From an uncultured Bryobacteraceae bacterium (GTDB lineage: Bacteria > Acidobacteriota > Terriglobia > Bryobacterales > Bryobacteraceae), in assembly GCA_955652915.1 (NCBI GenBank), contig CATPCJ010000071.1, forward strand, positions 1 through 37,643: DNA of 37,643 nucleotides, read 5' to 3'. The position numbers were made by a program, and so were the translations under genes. Positions 17,053-23,949 of the stretch are shown here, piece after piece; position 1 is the stretch's first letter; every line of letters starts with the position of its first letter. The notes under the pieces are model-generated. The model was not told the origin of the DNA. It saw only the letters and a list, made by a program, of their open reading frames with translations, and searched no databases.

Positions 17053-18579
17053 CTATTTTGTCCCGGCTAGCTTTTGTACTGCTAGAAACGTGTCCGCGTC
17101 AGACGCCGATTTGTCGGGCCGGTAACGCTTCACGCGAGCGAATCTGAGCGCTAAGCCGCTGGGATATTTGGAACTGACCTGAATCTCGTTGAAGGCGATC
17201 TCCACCACTAGTTTCGGCTCCAGATACACGGTGTAATTGTCGCGGCCAATCTCGAGCTTCAGGAATTCCTGAGTCTGCCAGGCCAGCATTTCATCCGTCA
17301 GTCCCTTGAATGTCTTGCCCAGCATGGCGAAGCCGCCCTTTTCGGTATCGCGCGCGCCCAGATGTAGGTTGCTCAACCATCCCTGCCTACGCCCATTGCC
17401 CCACTCCGCCGCGAGAATCACCAGGTCCAGCGTGCGGGCTCGCTTCACTTTCAGCCAACTTTGACCGCGGCCACCCGCTGCGTACTTCGCGTCCATCGCT
17501 TTGGCCAGAATGCCTTCATGGCCGCGCTCCAAAGCCTGTTCAAAAAACTCTTCGGCCCGGGACGCATCCGACGCGACGATATTAGGAATCAGCGATTGCG
17601 GGGCCAATTCGGCTAAGGCAGCGAAGCGCCGCGATTGAGTTTCATCCAGCAGATTGGCCCCGTTCAAATGCAGCAGGTCGAACCAAAATGGAGTTATTGG
17701 CAATTGGCCGCGCATGCGGTCGACGTCCAGTTTGCGCCCGAATCTACGCATCGTTATCTGAAATGGCTGCGGACGCCCATCCGGCTGGAGGCTGATCACC
17801 TCGCCATCCAGAATCAAGTTCTGCGCTGGAAGGGCGCGAACCAGTTCGACTACTTCCGGGACAGCGGCCGTAACGTCATTCAAACTTCGCGAATAGACCG
17901 CGACCTCGTCCCCGGACTTGTGGACCTGAACACGAGCGCCGTCCAATTTGTACTCGAGCGCCGCTTCGCCCAAGTCCTCCAGCGCGCTCGACGCATCGCC
18001 GGCGGTCCCGGCCAACATCGGCTGCACGGGACGAAATAACCGAACATCGTATTCACTGAGACCGGCTTCGCCCTTTTCGGCAAGAGCTCTGGCCACCACG
18101 GCGACGTCCCCGGCCAGCATCACCGCGCGGCGGACACGATCCGCGGCAACGCCACAAGCCTTCCCCAATGCATCGACCATCACCGCTTCCAGAGCGCCTT
18201 GGCGCAATTCGCCGCCCAGCAAACTTCTTAGAAACTGCTGCTCGTCCACAGTGGCGCGCGAGAACATCTGGCGCAGCAGGGCTACTCTTTGGCCCTGCGA
18301 TCCCGCCCCGGACGCCGCCCGGATGGACTGGAATATTCGATCGACCTCGACGATTTGCAGACTGGGAATTTCCGCGGCAGCGCCTGTGGAGTCGCGAAGC
18401 GCGCCGTAGCCAATGCCGATGCGCCCTTGCCGGGTTCGTCCGCCAAGAAACGCGGCGACAATCTCAATCTCTTCGGGTTGAAGCTTCCGCAGAAGCTTCG
18501 CCAACAGATCGATCTTCTCCAAGCGCTTGGTTGTTCCGGCGACGCGGCCCGACGTTTCAACGACTGCAGCCAGCAGCAT
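17053..18579 (-). CDS. ATP-dependent DNA ligase
   Basis: 508 residues. An N-terminal helical DNA-binding domain (1-190, with LLRQMFSRATVDEQQFLRSLLGGELRQGALE) precedes the adenylation domain. Motif I is EYKLDGARVQVH with the AMP-accepting Lys211. Downstream are LILDGEVISL (motif III-like), FWFDLLHLNG, GHEGILAKAMDAKYAAGGR (motif IV), and WLKVKRA (motif V). A C-terminal OB-fold region ends near FARVKRYRPDK. This is the archaeal/eukaryotic-like ligase found as an accessory repair ligase in bacteria that also have NAD-dependent LigA. No Ku or polymerase partner lies nearby. The start is the ATG at 18579; no clear Shine-Dalgarno. Confidence 0.93.
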   Translation of the reverse strand: MLLAAVVETSGRVAGTTKRLEKIDLLAKLLRKLQPEEIEIVAAFLGGRTRQGRIGIGYGALRDSTGAAAEIPSLQIVEVDRIFQSIRAASGAGSQGQRVALLRQMFSRATVDEQQFLRSLLGGELRQGALEAVMVDALGKACGVAADRVRRAVMLAGDVAVVARALAEKGEAGLSEYDVRLFRPVQPMLAGTAGDASSALEDLGEAALEYKLDGARVQVHKSGDEVAVYSRSLNDVTAAVPEVVELVRALPAQNLILDGEVISLQPDGRPQPFQITMRRFGRKLDVDRMRGQLPITPFWFDLLHLNGANLLDETQSRRFAALAELAPQSLIPNIVASDASRAEEFFEQALERGHEGILAKAMDAKYAAGGRGQSWLKVKRARTLDLVILAAEWGNGRRQGWLSNLHLGARDTEKGGFAMLGKTFKGLTDEMLAWQTQEFLKLEIGRDNYTVYLEPKLVVEIAFNEIQVSSKYPSGLALRFARVKRYRPDKSASDADTFLAVQKLAGTK

Positions 18580-18617
18580 GTACGAAGAATAGCGGACTCA
18601 GGAGTTTGCGGAAAACG

Positions 18618-18667
18618 CTCCCTTGGCGAGGGGCACTCGTAAAGCCCCAGCTTGTCAGCGGACAAGG
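18618..18667. repeat. Interspersed repeat copy 1, downstream of the oxidase gene
   Basis: A roughly 50-bp stretch (CTCCCTTGGC ... CGTAAAGCCCCAGCTTGTC, then AGCGGACAAGG) closely matches 19841-19889 in the same orientation. It contains the hairpin CTTGTC-AGCG-GACAAG. It lies 36 bases beyond the stop of the minus-strand oxidase, so it is placed like a 3'-UTR or terminator element. Confidence 0.65.
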
Positions 18668-18703
18668 TCATTCGTGCGAACCTAATCGCCGATGGTCATT
18701 AGA

Positions 18704-19804
18704 TTAGGCACGCATGTCGCGAAACACGGCGGCATGTCCGGCAATGATGCGAGCTTCGGCTTCCCGATTTGGCTGCACGTCCCAATTGCCTCGCTCGTGC
18801 GTGCCTCCCAGCAGGATTCCATCCCGCCGCGGGAACATGTACAAGCCCGGAGGTTCGGTGGCGTATTCGATTTCAGGCTGCGGAAGCAAGACTGTGAGCT
18901 GACCTTTTATGGGGATCAGCTCCTGGTCGTTAAATAGCGCTTTTGCGCCCAGACCGGTGCAGTTCACAATCACGGATTGCGGAAGGGCAAGTACTTCCCG
19001 CAGGTCGCGCAGTTCGTGAATGAGAATCGTGCCGCCGGCAATTCGAAATTCGCGCAGCATTGATTCGAGGTAGATTGAGGGCTGAATAAACATCGTGTCG
19101 AATTGCCGGACGTAAGGAAATGGGAAGGGATGGTCCCCGGGCGCGAGATCGCGGAGCTCCGGCATGAGATCGGCAATGCTGCTTTGACTGCCGCCCAGAC
19201 CCCCGTCTGAAAATGGCTGGCGACTCATCGAGTAGTTGGGCATCCAGCGGATCCCGTAATACTCGCCGACCATCAGTTGGTAGCGCCGGTAGGCGAAGCG
19301 AGCGGCTTCGACGAACTGTGAAAGAAAGGCCGGCGTCGCGCGATCGCGATCGTAAACGCTGACTGGAAACCACTGAGCGCCCGCGATATTGGAAGTAGTA
19401 TCCGGCGGCAGATCTTTCGCATAGATTGTGACTTGGACGCCATGCTCTTGCAGCAAGCGCGCAGTGGCGAGCCCAACGGCGCCCGCACCGAGAACCGCCA
19501 TGCGAGTGGCGCCGGTGGGCAGGGCAAGTTCGACGGCAAGGTGAGCCGTGCCCCACGAAAGAGTAACGCCTCCGCCGCCGTGCCCGTAGTTGTGGACGAT
19601 GGTCTTCCCTTCCAGCACTTCGGTTTTCACGACGAAGCCCGAGGGGCGAAACGGACGTAAGCCAACCACCGTTCGAATGATCCGGTCATTCGAAACGTGC
19701 ACGCGTGGAAGGCGGTAGGATTGCAGCGGTGTGGGGACACGAAGCCGCTTGGCAGAGCATGCGGAGGTCAGAGCGATCGTAGCGAGAAAATGGCGCCGGT
19801 CCAT
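18704..19804 (-). CDS. D-amino-acid-oxidase-like FAD oxidoreductase with circularly permuted domain order, exported
   Basis: 366 residues. The N-terminus MDRRHFLATIALTSAC has a twin-arginine-type RRHFL start and a hydrophobic stretch, pointing to Tat export or anchoring. Residues 41-95 (IIRTVVGLRPFRPSG, HNYGHGGGGVTLSWG) correspond to the C-terminal end of ordinary DAAO. The FAD-binding Rossmann start MAVLGAGAVGLATARLLQ, normally at the N-terminus, is at 102-119, followed by DTTSNIAGAQWFPV, VIVNCTGLGAKAL (278-290) and PRRDGILLGGTHERGNW (325-341). The chain stops where ordinary DAAO would continue into the GxRPxRP segment. All recognisable FAD- and substrate-contacting segments are present in rotated order. 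The substrate is probably a D-amino acid or other amine, but that is inferred. Flanked by two copies of the same short repeat. Confidence 0.85.
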   Translation of the reverse strand: MDRRHFLATIALTSACSAKRLRVPTPLQSYRLPRVHVSNDRIIRTVVGLRPFRPSGFVVKTEVLEGKTIVHNYGHGGGGVTLSWGTAHLAVELALPTGATRMAVLGAGAVGLATARLLQEHGVQVTIYAKDLPPDTTSNIAGAQWFPVSVYDRDRATPAFLSQFVEAARFAYRRYQLMVGEYYGIRWMPNYSMSRQPFSDGGLGGSQSSIADLMPELRDLAPGDHPFPFPYVRQFDTMFIQPSIYLESMLREFRIAGGTILIHELRDLREVLALPQSVIVNCTGLGAKALFNDQELIPIKGQLTVLLPQPEIEYATEPPGLYMFPRRDGILLGGTHERGNWDVQPNREAEARIIAGHAAVFRDMRA

Positions 19805-19840
19805 GAACTGGTTAAGTTCTAGTTTAGCGGGAAGCTGGCA

Positions 19841-19889
19841 CTCCCTTGGCCAGGGCTTCCGTAAGGCCTCAGCTTGTCAGCGGACAAGG
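19841..19889. repeat. Interspersed repeat copy 2, downstream of the VOC gene
   Basis: CTCCCTTGGCCAGGGCTTCCG, TAAGGCCTCAGCTTGTCAGC and GGACAAGG follow the pattern of copy 1 at 18618-18667, with the identical CAGCTTGTCAGCGGACAAGG end. It lies 18 bases beyond the stop of the minus-strand VOC gene, the same relative position as copy 1 has to its gene. Confidence 0.65.
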
Positions 19890-19907
19890 CCGGTCGTCGA
19901 GGACGCC

Positions 19908-20285
19908 TCATGCCAACGGTCGTGGTTCTGAAAGCGCGCGCCGCCAAACCGAAAAGGACATTCCCTGAGGATCGTGCAGCACAGCCATTTCATCGCCCTC
20001 TGGCAGCACAGTTGGCGGGATTAGCAGCTTCGCGCCCAGTTCCTCCGCCCGCTTCACCGACGCCTTCACGTCGTCCACGGCAACGAAAAATTGCACGAAG
20101 TTGAGAGCCTGCGGTGGAGCCGGCCAGATGCCTCCTTGAATCCCCTCGTTGGACCCGGTGTCGATACGGCGGTAGCCAAGCGGATTGTTCGCATCCACGG
20201 TCCATCCGAAAAGCGTCGAATAAAACTTCGCGGTCTCGTCCGGACTCTTCGACAGAATCTGAAACTGGGTTACAGGGTTTGCCAT
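19908..20285 (-). CDS. VOC (glyoxalase/bleomycin resistance) superfamily protein
   Basis: 125 residues made of two betaalphabetabetabeta modules: FQILSKSPDETAKFYSTLFGW (first module) and FVQFFVAVDDVKASVKRAEELGAKL (second), ending in DPQGMSFSVWRR. The typical metal-ligand positions of the superfamily are only partly present, so activity and substrate are not assigned. It lies 15 bases downstream of the HTH regulator and is probably co-transcribed with it. The start ATG at 20285 gives the standard MANPVTQFQIL opening, preceded by an AGGAAG ribosome binding site. Confidence 0.88.
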   Translation of the reverse strand: MANPVTQFQILSKSPDETAKFYSTLFGWTVDANNPLGYRRIDTGSNEGIQGGIWPAPPQALNFVQFFVAVDDVKASVKRAEELGAKLLIPPTVLPEGDEMAVLHDPQGMSFSVWRRALSEPRPLA

Positions 20286-20300
20286 TTTCTTCCTTAAGTA

Positions 20301-20867
20301 TTATTTTGCGGCCAGTTCTCTGGCGCGCGCCAACGCCAGGGTTCGGAACTTACGCTCCGTCAAGTGCGGCATCCCGGTCAAGTCTTTCCATTCACCGGAC
20401 GCGCGCACCTCCAGCAATCGCAGCCGCAATAGCCGGCTGAAGGCCAGATTCACCTGGTCGATATCCACGCCGATTTGCTGCGCGATCCAGCGGCTGTCGC
20501 TACGAAATTCTGGAGCGCGGCACAGTCGCAGAATCCCCCAATGCGCGGGTTGGTTCGCGATGGCCAAAGCCTCTGCGGTCCATTGCCGCATTTGACGCTG
20601 CCGCTCGGCGGTCCGGGTATCGGGTTCGTGCTCGGCGGCGATATACACGGTGGTCTCTTCCTGATCGATGCCCAGCTTCCGCGCCCAACCGCGAATGCGG
20701 CTCACCGGAACGCGGCGGGAACCACGCAGGATCTGGGACAGGGTGGAGTGGTCCGTCTCCAAAAACGCCGCTAGTGCGCGAAGAGAGTAGCGCGGGTTCT
20801 TGCACCGGCGCGTCTCGAATTCCCGCAGCAATCTTTCCCCGAACGAGCTGACTTGCATCTGGTTCAT
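20301..20867 (-). CDS. HTH regulator of the TIGR02147/DUF4423 type
   Basis: 188 residues from the ATG at 20867. An N-terminal helix-turn-helix (NPRYSLRALAAFLETDHSTLSQILRGSRRVP, about residues 22-52) is followed by a C-terminal regulatory region: RQWTAEALAIANQPAHWGILRLC, then FRSDSRWIAQQIGVDIDQVNLAFSRLLRLRLLEV. Together these follow the TIGR02147/DUF4423 layout (LSxxLxGxR, then DPxWIAxxLGIxxxEAxxALxxLxxLGLL). The open frame runs upstream to 21206, but that part covers the padR remnant on the other strand and is not conserved-looking. It probably regulates the VOC gene that follows. Assignment by eye from motif spacing. Confidence 0.75.
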   Translation of the reverse strand: MNQMQVSSFGERLLREFETRRCKNPRYSLRALAAFLETDHSTLSQILRGSRRVPVSRIRGWARKLGIDQEETTVYIAAEHEPDTRTAERQRQMRQWTAEALAIANQPAHWGILRLCRAPEFRSDSRWIAQQIGVDIDQVNLAFSRLLRLRLLEVRASGEWKDLTGMPHLTERKFRTLALARARELAAK

Positions 20868-20977
20868 GGTAGCGGTAACCGGGGCCGCCGGCAATAGAAT
20901 CAGGCCACGAAGCGGGGCAGGTCCGCGCCCCGCGACGCTATGGTTGACAGATACCAAGCTGCCGCATACCTGGCGGG

Positions 20978-21320
20978 ATGCTGACCCGAGACGACAACAA
21001 TCGCGTGGCCCTGCTGCAGGGCACGCTGGATTTGCCGATCCTGCGCACTTGGCCTTCGGTTCGCCGCACGGCCAGGGAATAGCGCGCGCGATCGCGGAAC
21101 AATCGGAAGATATTTTGTTGGTGATCACGGCGCGCTCTATCCCGTGCTGCAACGTCTGGAAAACAAGGGCTGGATTACGGCCAAGTAACTCATCGAATAA
21201 TCGCAAGGCTCGCTTCTACACGCTGACGAAGGCCGGACGCAAACAGCTACTACAGGAGTCCAGCCACCGGCGGAAGATCGCGGCGGCCATCGGACGCATT
21301 CTGGGCCGAAGACTACACAA
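20978..21320 (+). pseudogene. PadR-family regulator, destroyed by several frameshifts
   Basis: Reading across frames reconstructs a PadR protein: MLTRDDNNRVALLQGTLDLP in frame, then LAFGSPHGQGIARAIAEQSE after a one-base loss near 21046, then HGALYPVLQRLENKGWITAK after another near 21124, then NRKARFYTLTKAGRKQL after further losses near 21184-21198, followed by RRKIAAAIGRILG. The order LLQGTLDLxIL, HGxGIAR, GxLYPxLxRLExxGWI, NRRxxFYxLTxAGRKQL is the canonical PadR pattern. At least three to four indels plus two in-frame stops prevent translation. An upstream TTGACA (20944-20949) may be the old promoter. No intact ADOP follows; the nearest ADOP lies 4 kb away on the other strand. Confidence 0.82.
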
Positions 21321-21470
21321 TGCGCATCCCCAAGGCATCCCGCCGGAGACGAGCGAGGGGCCGACCAGCTTGCCGAGGGTACCACGTAAGGTTTGCGGCC
21401 GCGCCCGGCAGTGCGGGCAGACACACTACAAACGTCAGTTTTGGACGCTGCACGATCTTCTCCGTCAAAT

Positions 21471-21695
21471 TTAGAAAGCTTTGAATCTGCCGCCGGAGGG
21501 CGTAAGACGAATGGCGGTTCCGGGCGCCTGTTCGTCGACGATGCGGCGAACAGCGTCTTCGGCGTCCGGATGGTCGGCGGAGCGGTAGACATTGATCTGT
21601 CCGTCGCTCGCGCCGAACCCGGAGATACCGAATTTCCCTGCTAATTCGCTGTGAAGCCGCTTCACCAGCGGCTCCAATTTGGAGTCGTCGTCCAC
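21471..21695 (-). CDS. Small protein resembling the N-terminal domain of the adjacent peptidase
   Basis: 74 residues from a GTG at 21695 with GGGGG five bases upstream. It starts 9 bases after the stop of the trypsin-like peptidase, so it is almost certainly in the same operon. The sequence KFGISGFGASDGQINVYRSA, then APGTAIRLTPSGGRF, follows the pattern of the peptidase's own residues 37-94 (NVTGIGIGKK, CVRLYVEKK, GVPTDVVESGRF): a GxxGxG turn, a strand ending in VY, a variable helix region, a Pro/Gly strand and a closing SGRF. I infer a stand-alone copy of the peptidase N-domain. No signal peptide. The role is unknown; an inhibitor- or chaperone-like function is one possibility. Confidence 0.7.
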   Translation of the reverse strand: MDDDSKLEPLVKRLHSELAGKFGISGFGASDGQINVYRSADHPDAEDAVRRIVDEQAPGTAIRLTPSGGRFKAF

Positions 21696-21704
21696 GGATA
21701 CCCC

Positions 21705-22709
21705 CTATATTACGATGGTAACCCCGAGCGCTCCCAGCACCAGTTCCAATTTATTGGCGAGCGTGAACTGGCTGGAGCCGGCGAAGAGCAGCGCCGTGCC
21801 ACGTTTGGTGGCTTGGTCGACGATCAGAGATCCCGAATCGCCTGCCGCGGAAAACGGGCCGTTCGAACCGTTGACGACAACTATGTTGTCAAAGTCCATG
21901 GTGACGTCATCGTAGTCGACTTGGACGTGAGCGCTGATGTCGCTTACGGTTCCCTGTGTGTAGCTGGTGGTGCGGCCCACCTTTTCGACGGACATGCCCA
22001 CGGTGGCGGGGACCGATGCGGCGCCGCCCAATTGTCCAACCTGCGGCAGAGCGACCGGAGTTGCATCGGCCGGGACAATGATCTGAGCTATGGCGCAATC
22101 GATCTGATTGGTGGACGAAGGATTGAGCCGAATCGCCTGAGTGAGCATGGCGATCTGATCGGTGTCGGGATTACCTCCGTCGAGCAGTCCGGGCTGATAG
22201 ATTGGGCTTCCCACCGGGAGCTTATCGACGTTGGCCAGGACGTGATTGTTGCTGAGGATGAAGGTATCGGCGCCATTGGTCACCAGGACGCCGAACGTCC
22301 CCGCCATGATCATGCCATTCACCACGCCGAATCCAATGCTGCATCCGGGGGGCGCGGGACGCAGGCGGGTTTGTTCCACTGGAGCGGCCAGCGCGGCGGG
22401 CGCGGCCGCCGACTGTGGCCCAATGTGAAAACGGCCGCTTTCGACCACATCGGTGGGCACTCCCATGATCGACGCGGGCAGGCGCATATCCGGCGGAATG
22501 GCCTGCGGCCCCACCTTCTTTTCGACGTAAAGCCGCACACAATCCTGATCGGTTTGTTTGCCGTTTACGATTTTCTTGCCGATGCCGATACCGGTGACAT
22601 TGTGCTCGGGCCGGATCGAAACCGCCATGGCACGGATCGCCGCTCGAGGCCCGCGGCGGATATAAGCCTGCACCGCGAAACGCTTCGCATTCAAAAGTTT
22701 CTCGTCCAT
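21705..22709 (-). CDS. Trypsin-like serine peptidase with N-terminal accessory domain
   Basis: 334 residues, no signal peptide. The N-terminal domain (about 30-95) has the GIGIGKK turn and ends GVPTDVVESGRF; a Pro/Ala-rich linker follows (98-120). The chymotrypsin-fold domain then shows a full triad: His156 in ILSNNHVLAN, Asp204 in NQIDCAIAQI, Ser292 in AAGDSGSLIVD. The arrangement resembles the NAL1-like and related bacterial trypsin-fold proteins. The ribosome binding site GGAGG is about 8 bases before the ATG. The small gene downstream resembles the N-terminal domain. Lack of an export signal suggests a cytosolic peptidase, unusual for this fold, or export by an unrecognised route. Confidence 0.82.
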   Translation of the reverse strand: MDEKLLNAKRFAVQAYIRRGPRAAIRAMAVSIRPEHNVTGIGIGKKIVNGKQTDQDCVRLYVEKKVGPQAIPPDMRLPASIMGVPTDVVESGRFHIGPQSAAAPAALAAPVEQTRLRPAPPGCSIGFGVVNGMIMAGTFGVLVTNGADTFILSNNHVLANVDKLPVGSPIYQPGLLDGGNPDTDQIAMLTQAIRLNPSSTNQIDCAIAQIIVPADATPVALPQVGQLGGAASVPATVGMSVEKVGRTTSYTQGTVSDISAHVQVDYDDVTMDFDNIVVVNGSNGPFSAAGDSGSLIVDQATKRGTALLFAGSSQFTLANKLELVLGALGVTIVI

Positions 22710-22936
22710 TTTAAGAACCTCCGGGAGACCTATTGGCAGTTGGGGGGCCGAAACGCGGCGGCGGAAAACCTCATGATTTTCTTCATCGCCGGATGGATTC
22801 CGATTGAAACGCTATCGCGATTGATTGCGCGGGCTATCGAATTTGATAGGTCGAGCCGCCGGTACGGAACTGGCGGGTGGCACTGACGTTCCGCATCCGG
22901 GAAAGCGATGCGGGTGCCGTCGGATTACAGGTCGAT

Positions 22937-23128
22937 TCAGGTGGAACGGCGCAAAATGGAATCGGAGGCGACTGGAGGGAAACAGGGGCCGCCGGACTTG
23001 AGGACTTTGGCGGGATCGCCTGCGGTGGCGGCGCCGGGCTCGGCGCAAATCTGGCCGGAACTGGGGTTGAAGACGGGATAGTAATGGAATTCCGCCTGGC
23101 AACTCGCCTTAGCGTGAACAAAGCCTGG
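22937..23128 (-). pseudogene. Possible remnant of a small cysteine-containing protein
   Basis: A 63-codon open stretch on the minus strand with strongly GC-biased third positions reads KASCQAEFHYYPVFNP, SSGQICAEPGAATAGDP, AKVLKSGGPCFPPVAS and ends TGA. It has no ATG, GTG or TTG at its 5' end, and a TAG precedes it, so it cannot be translated as it stands. A second frame (22834-23121) overlaps it but is Pro/Arg-rich and unconvincing. I do not recognise a family. Low confidence that this is more than chance. Confidence 0.25.
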
Positions 23129-23537
23129 CTAAGCCTGCCTAATCAGGTTTCTCGCCTCAACAGAAGGGACGACAGTCCACGTCGTAAAGCGTTGGGTCCC
23201 TCGCTGCACCATCAGCCTCTTGAACCATCGCGCAGAAGATCGCCGGGAACCGCATCCCCGCGGCTGGCTTCCTTGATAGCTACAGCGACATGTCGCTCAC
23301 AAATCGTTGAGGTTGTTTTCCTATGAAACAATGTGTCGGCTGCCCTCATTCTAGGGCAGGCTAGCATGGAAATCCTTTCCGGAATCTACGTTAACTGGCG
23401 GGCCCAGGACCGTTCTGGGGTTTGTTTCGCGCCGATCGTTCGCCCAAACAGGTTGCCATGGAAATGTTTCCGCTGGGAAGGAAATGATCCCCTGGTTCAT
23501 TGCGTCCAGGAGGCGGCAGCGAATATGCTTAAGCTCG
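23129..23537. other. Intergenic stretch upstream of the sigma operon, no gene seen
   Basis: No frame here looks coding. There is a 7-bp hairpin CTGCCCT/AGGGCAG (23340-23346 and 23353-23359) that may lie in the leader of the sigma operon. A short minus-strand frame at about 23205-23345 (MRAADTLFHRKTT...) has no recognisable homology. Confidence 0.4.
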
Positions 23538-23948
23538 ATGGAGCAGGAATACTCGTCCGAGGCGAAGCTGCTGTATCCCGCGCTAGTAAGATTCTTCCGC
23601 TCGCACGGATACACGGACCCCGAAGCCGAAGCCGGACGTTGCGTGCGTATGCTCGCAGGCGAATCGGCGGCGGAAGGCGGCGCTCCGGAAGAAGTATGGC
23701 GCGTGATGCTGGACGCGGCCCGAAACGGCCAGGGCCCCACTGTACCGCGCCACGGCGGTTCTGCCGCGAACGCAGCGCCGGTTTCCTTCGCACACCGTTT
23801 TCGACAGCTCTCACCGGAGGACCGCGAATTCTTGTTCTACTATCTTCGGGCCTTCAAATTTCCCGCGGAAGTGAACGAAGTAACCGATCCGCGGGGGCGG
23901 TTTCTGAAGCTTCTCCGAACCATATTCGTGCCACCGGAGCCGGAATAG
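23538..23948 (+). CDS. Sigma-factor-like protein lacking a recognisable region 4 helix-turn-helix
   Basis: 136 residues from the ATG at 23538 (an ATG at 23484 in the same frame gives 18 more residues). The N-terminal part, AKLLYPALVRFFRSHGYTDP, then EAEAGRCVRMLAG and PEEVWRVMLDAARN, follows the layout of sigma-70 region 2 in ECF factors and parallels the next gene (LYAPVLLYFRHRNPTAAEDC). After a Gly/Ala linker comes FRQLSPEDREFLFYYLRAF, like the first helices of region 4 (compare LTEDHRELLYRYYR in the neighbour), but the helix-turn-helix that should follow is absent and the protein ends in PPEPE. It may be a degenerate or regulatory sigma paralogue. It ends one base before the GTG start of the next gene. 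Confidence 0.6.
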   Translation: MEQEYSSEAKLLYPALVRFFRSHGYTDPEAEAGRCVRMLAGESAAEGGAPEEVWRVMLDAARNGQGPTVPRHGGSAANAAPVSFAHRFRQLSPEDREFLFYYLRAFKFPAEVNEVTDPRGRFLKLLRTIFVPPEPE

Positions 23949-23949
23949 C

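Noticed and set aside
20868..21206. Upstream extension of the HTH regulator
   Set aside because: It runs antisense through the padR remnant and lacks any regulator-like pattern.
21651..22886. A 411-codon plus-strand frame
   Set aside because: Antisense to the trypsin-like peptidase, which has a complete catalytic triad and a good ribosome binding site.
22877..23326. A 149-codon plus-strand frame rich in Gly/Ala
   Set aside because: Antisense to a more codon-biased minus-strand stretch, no ribosome binding site, composition typical of a shadow.
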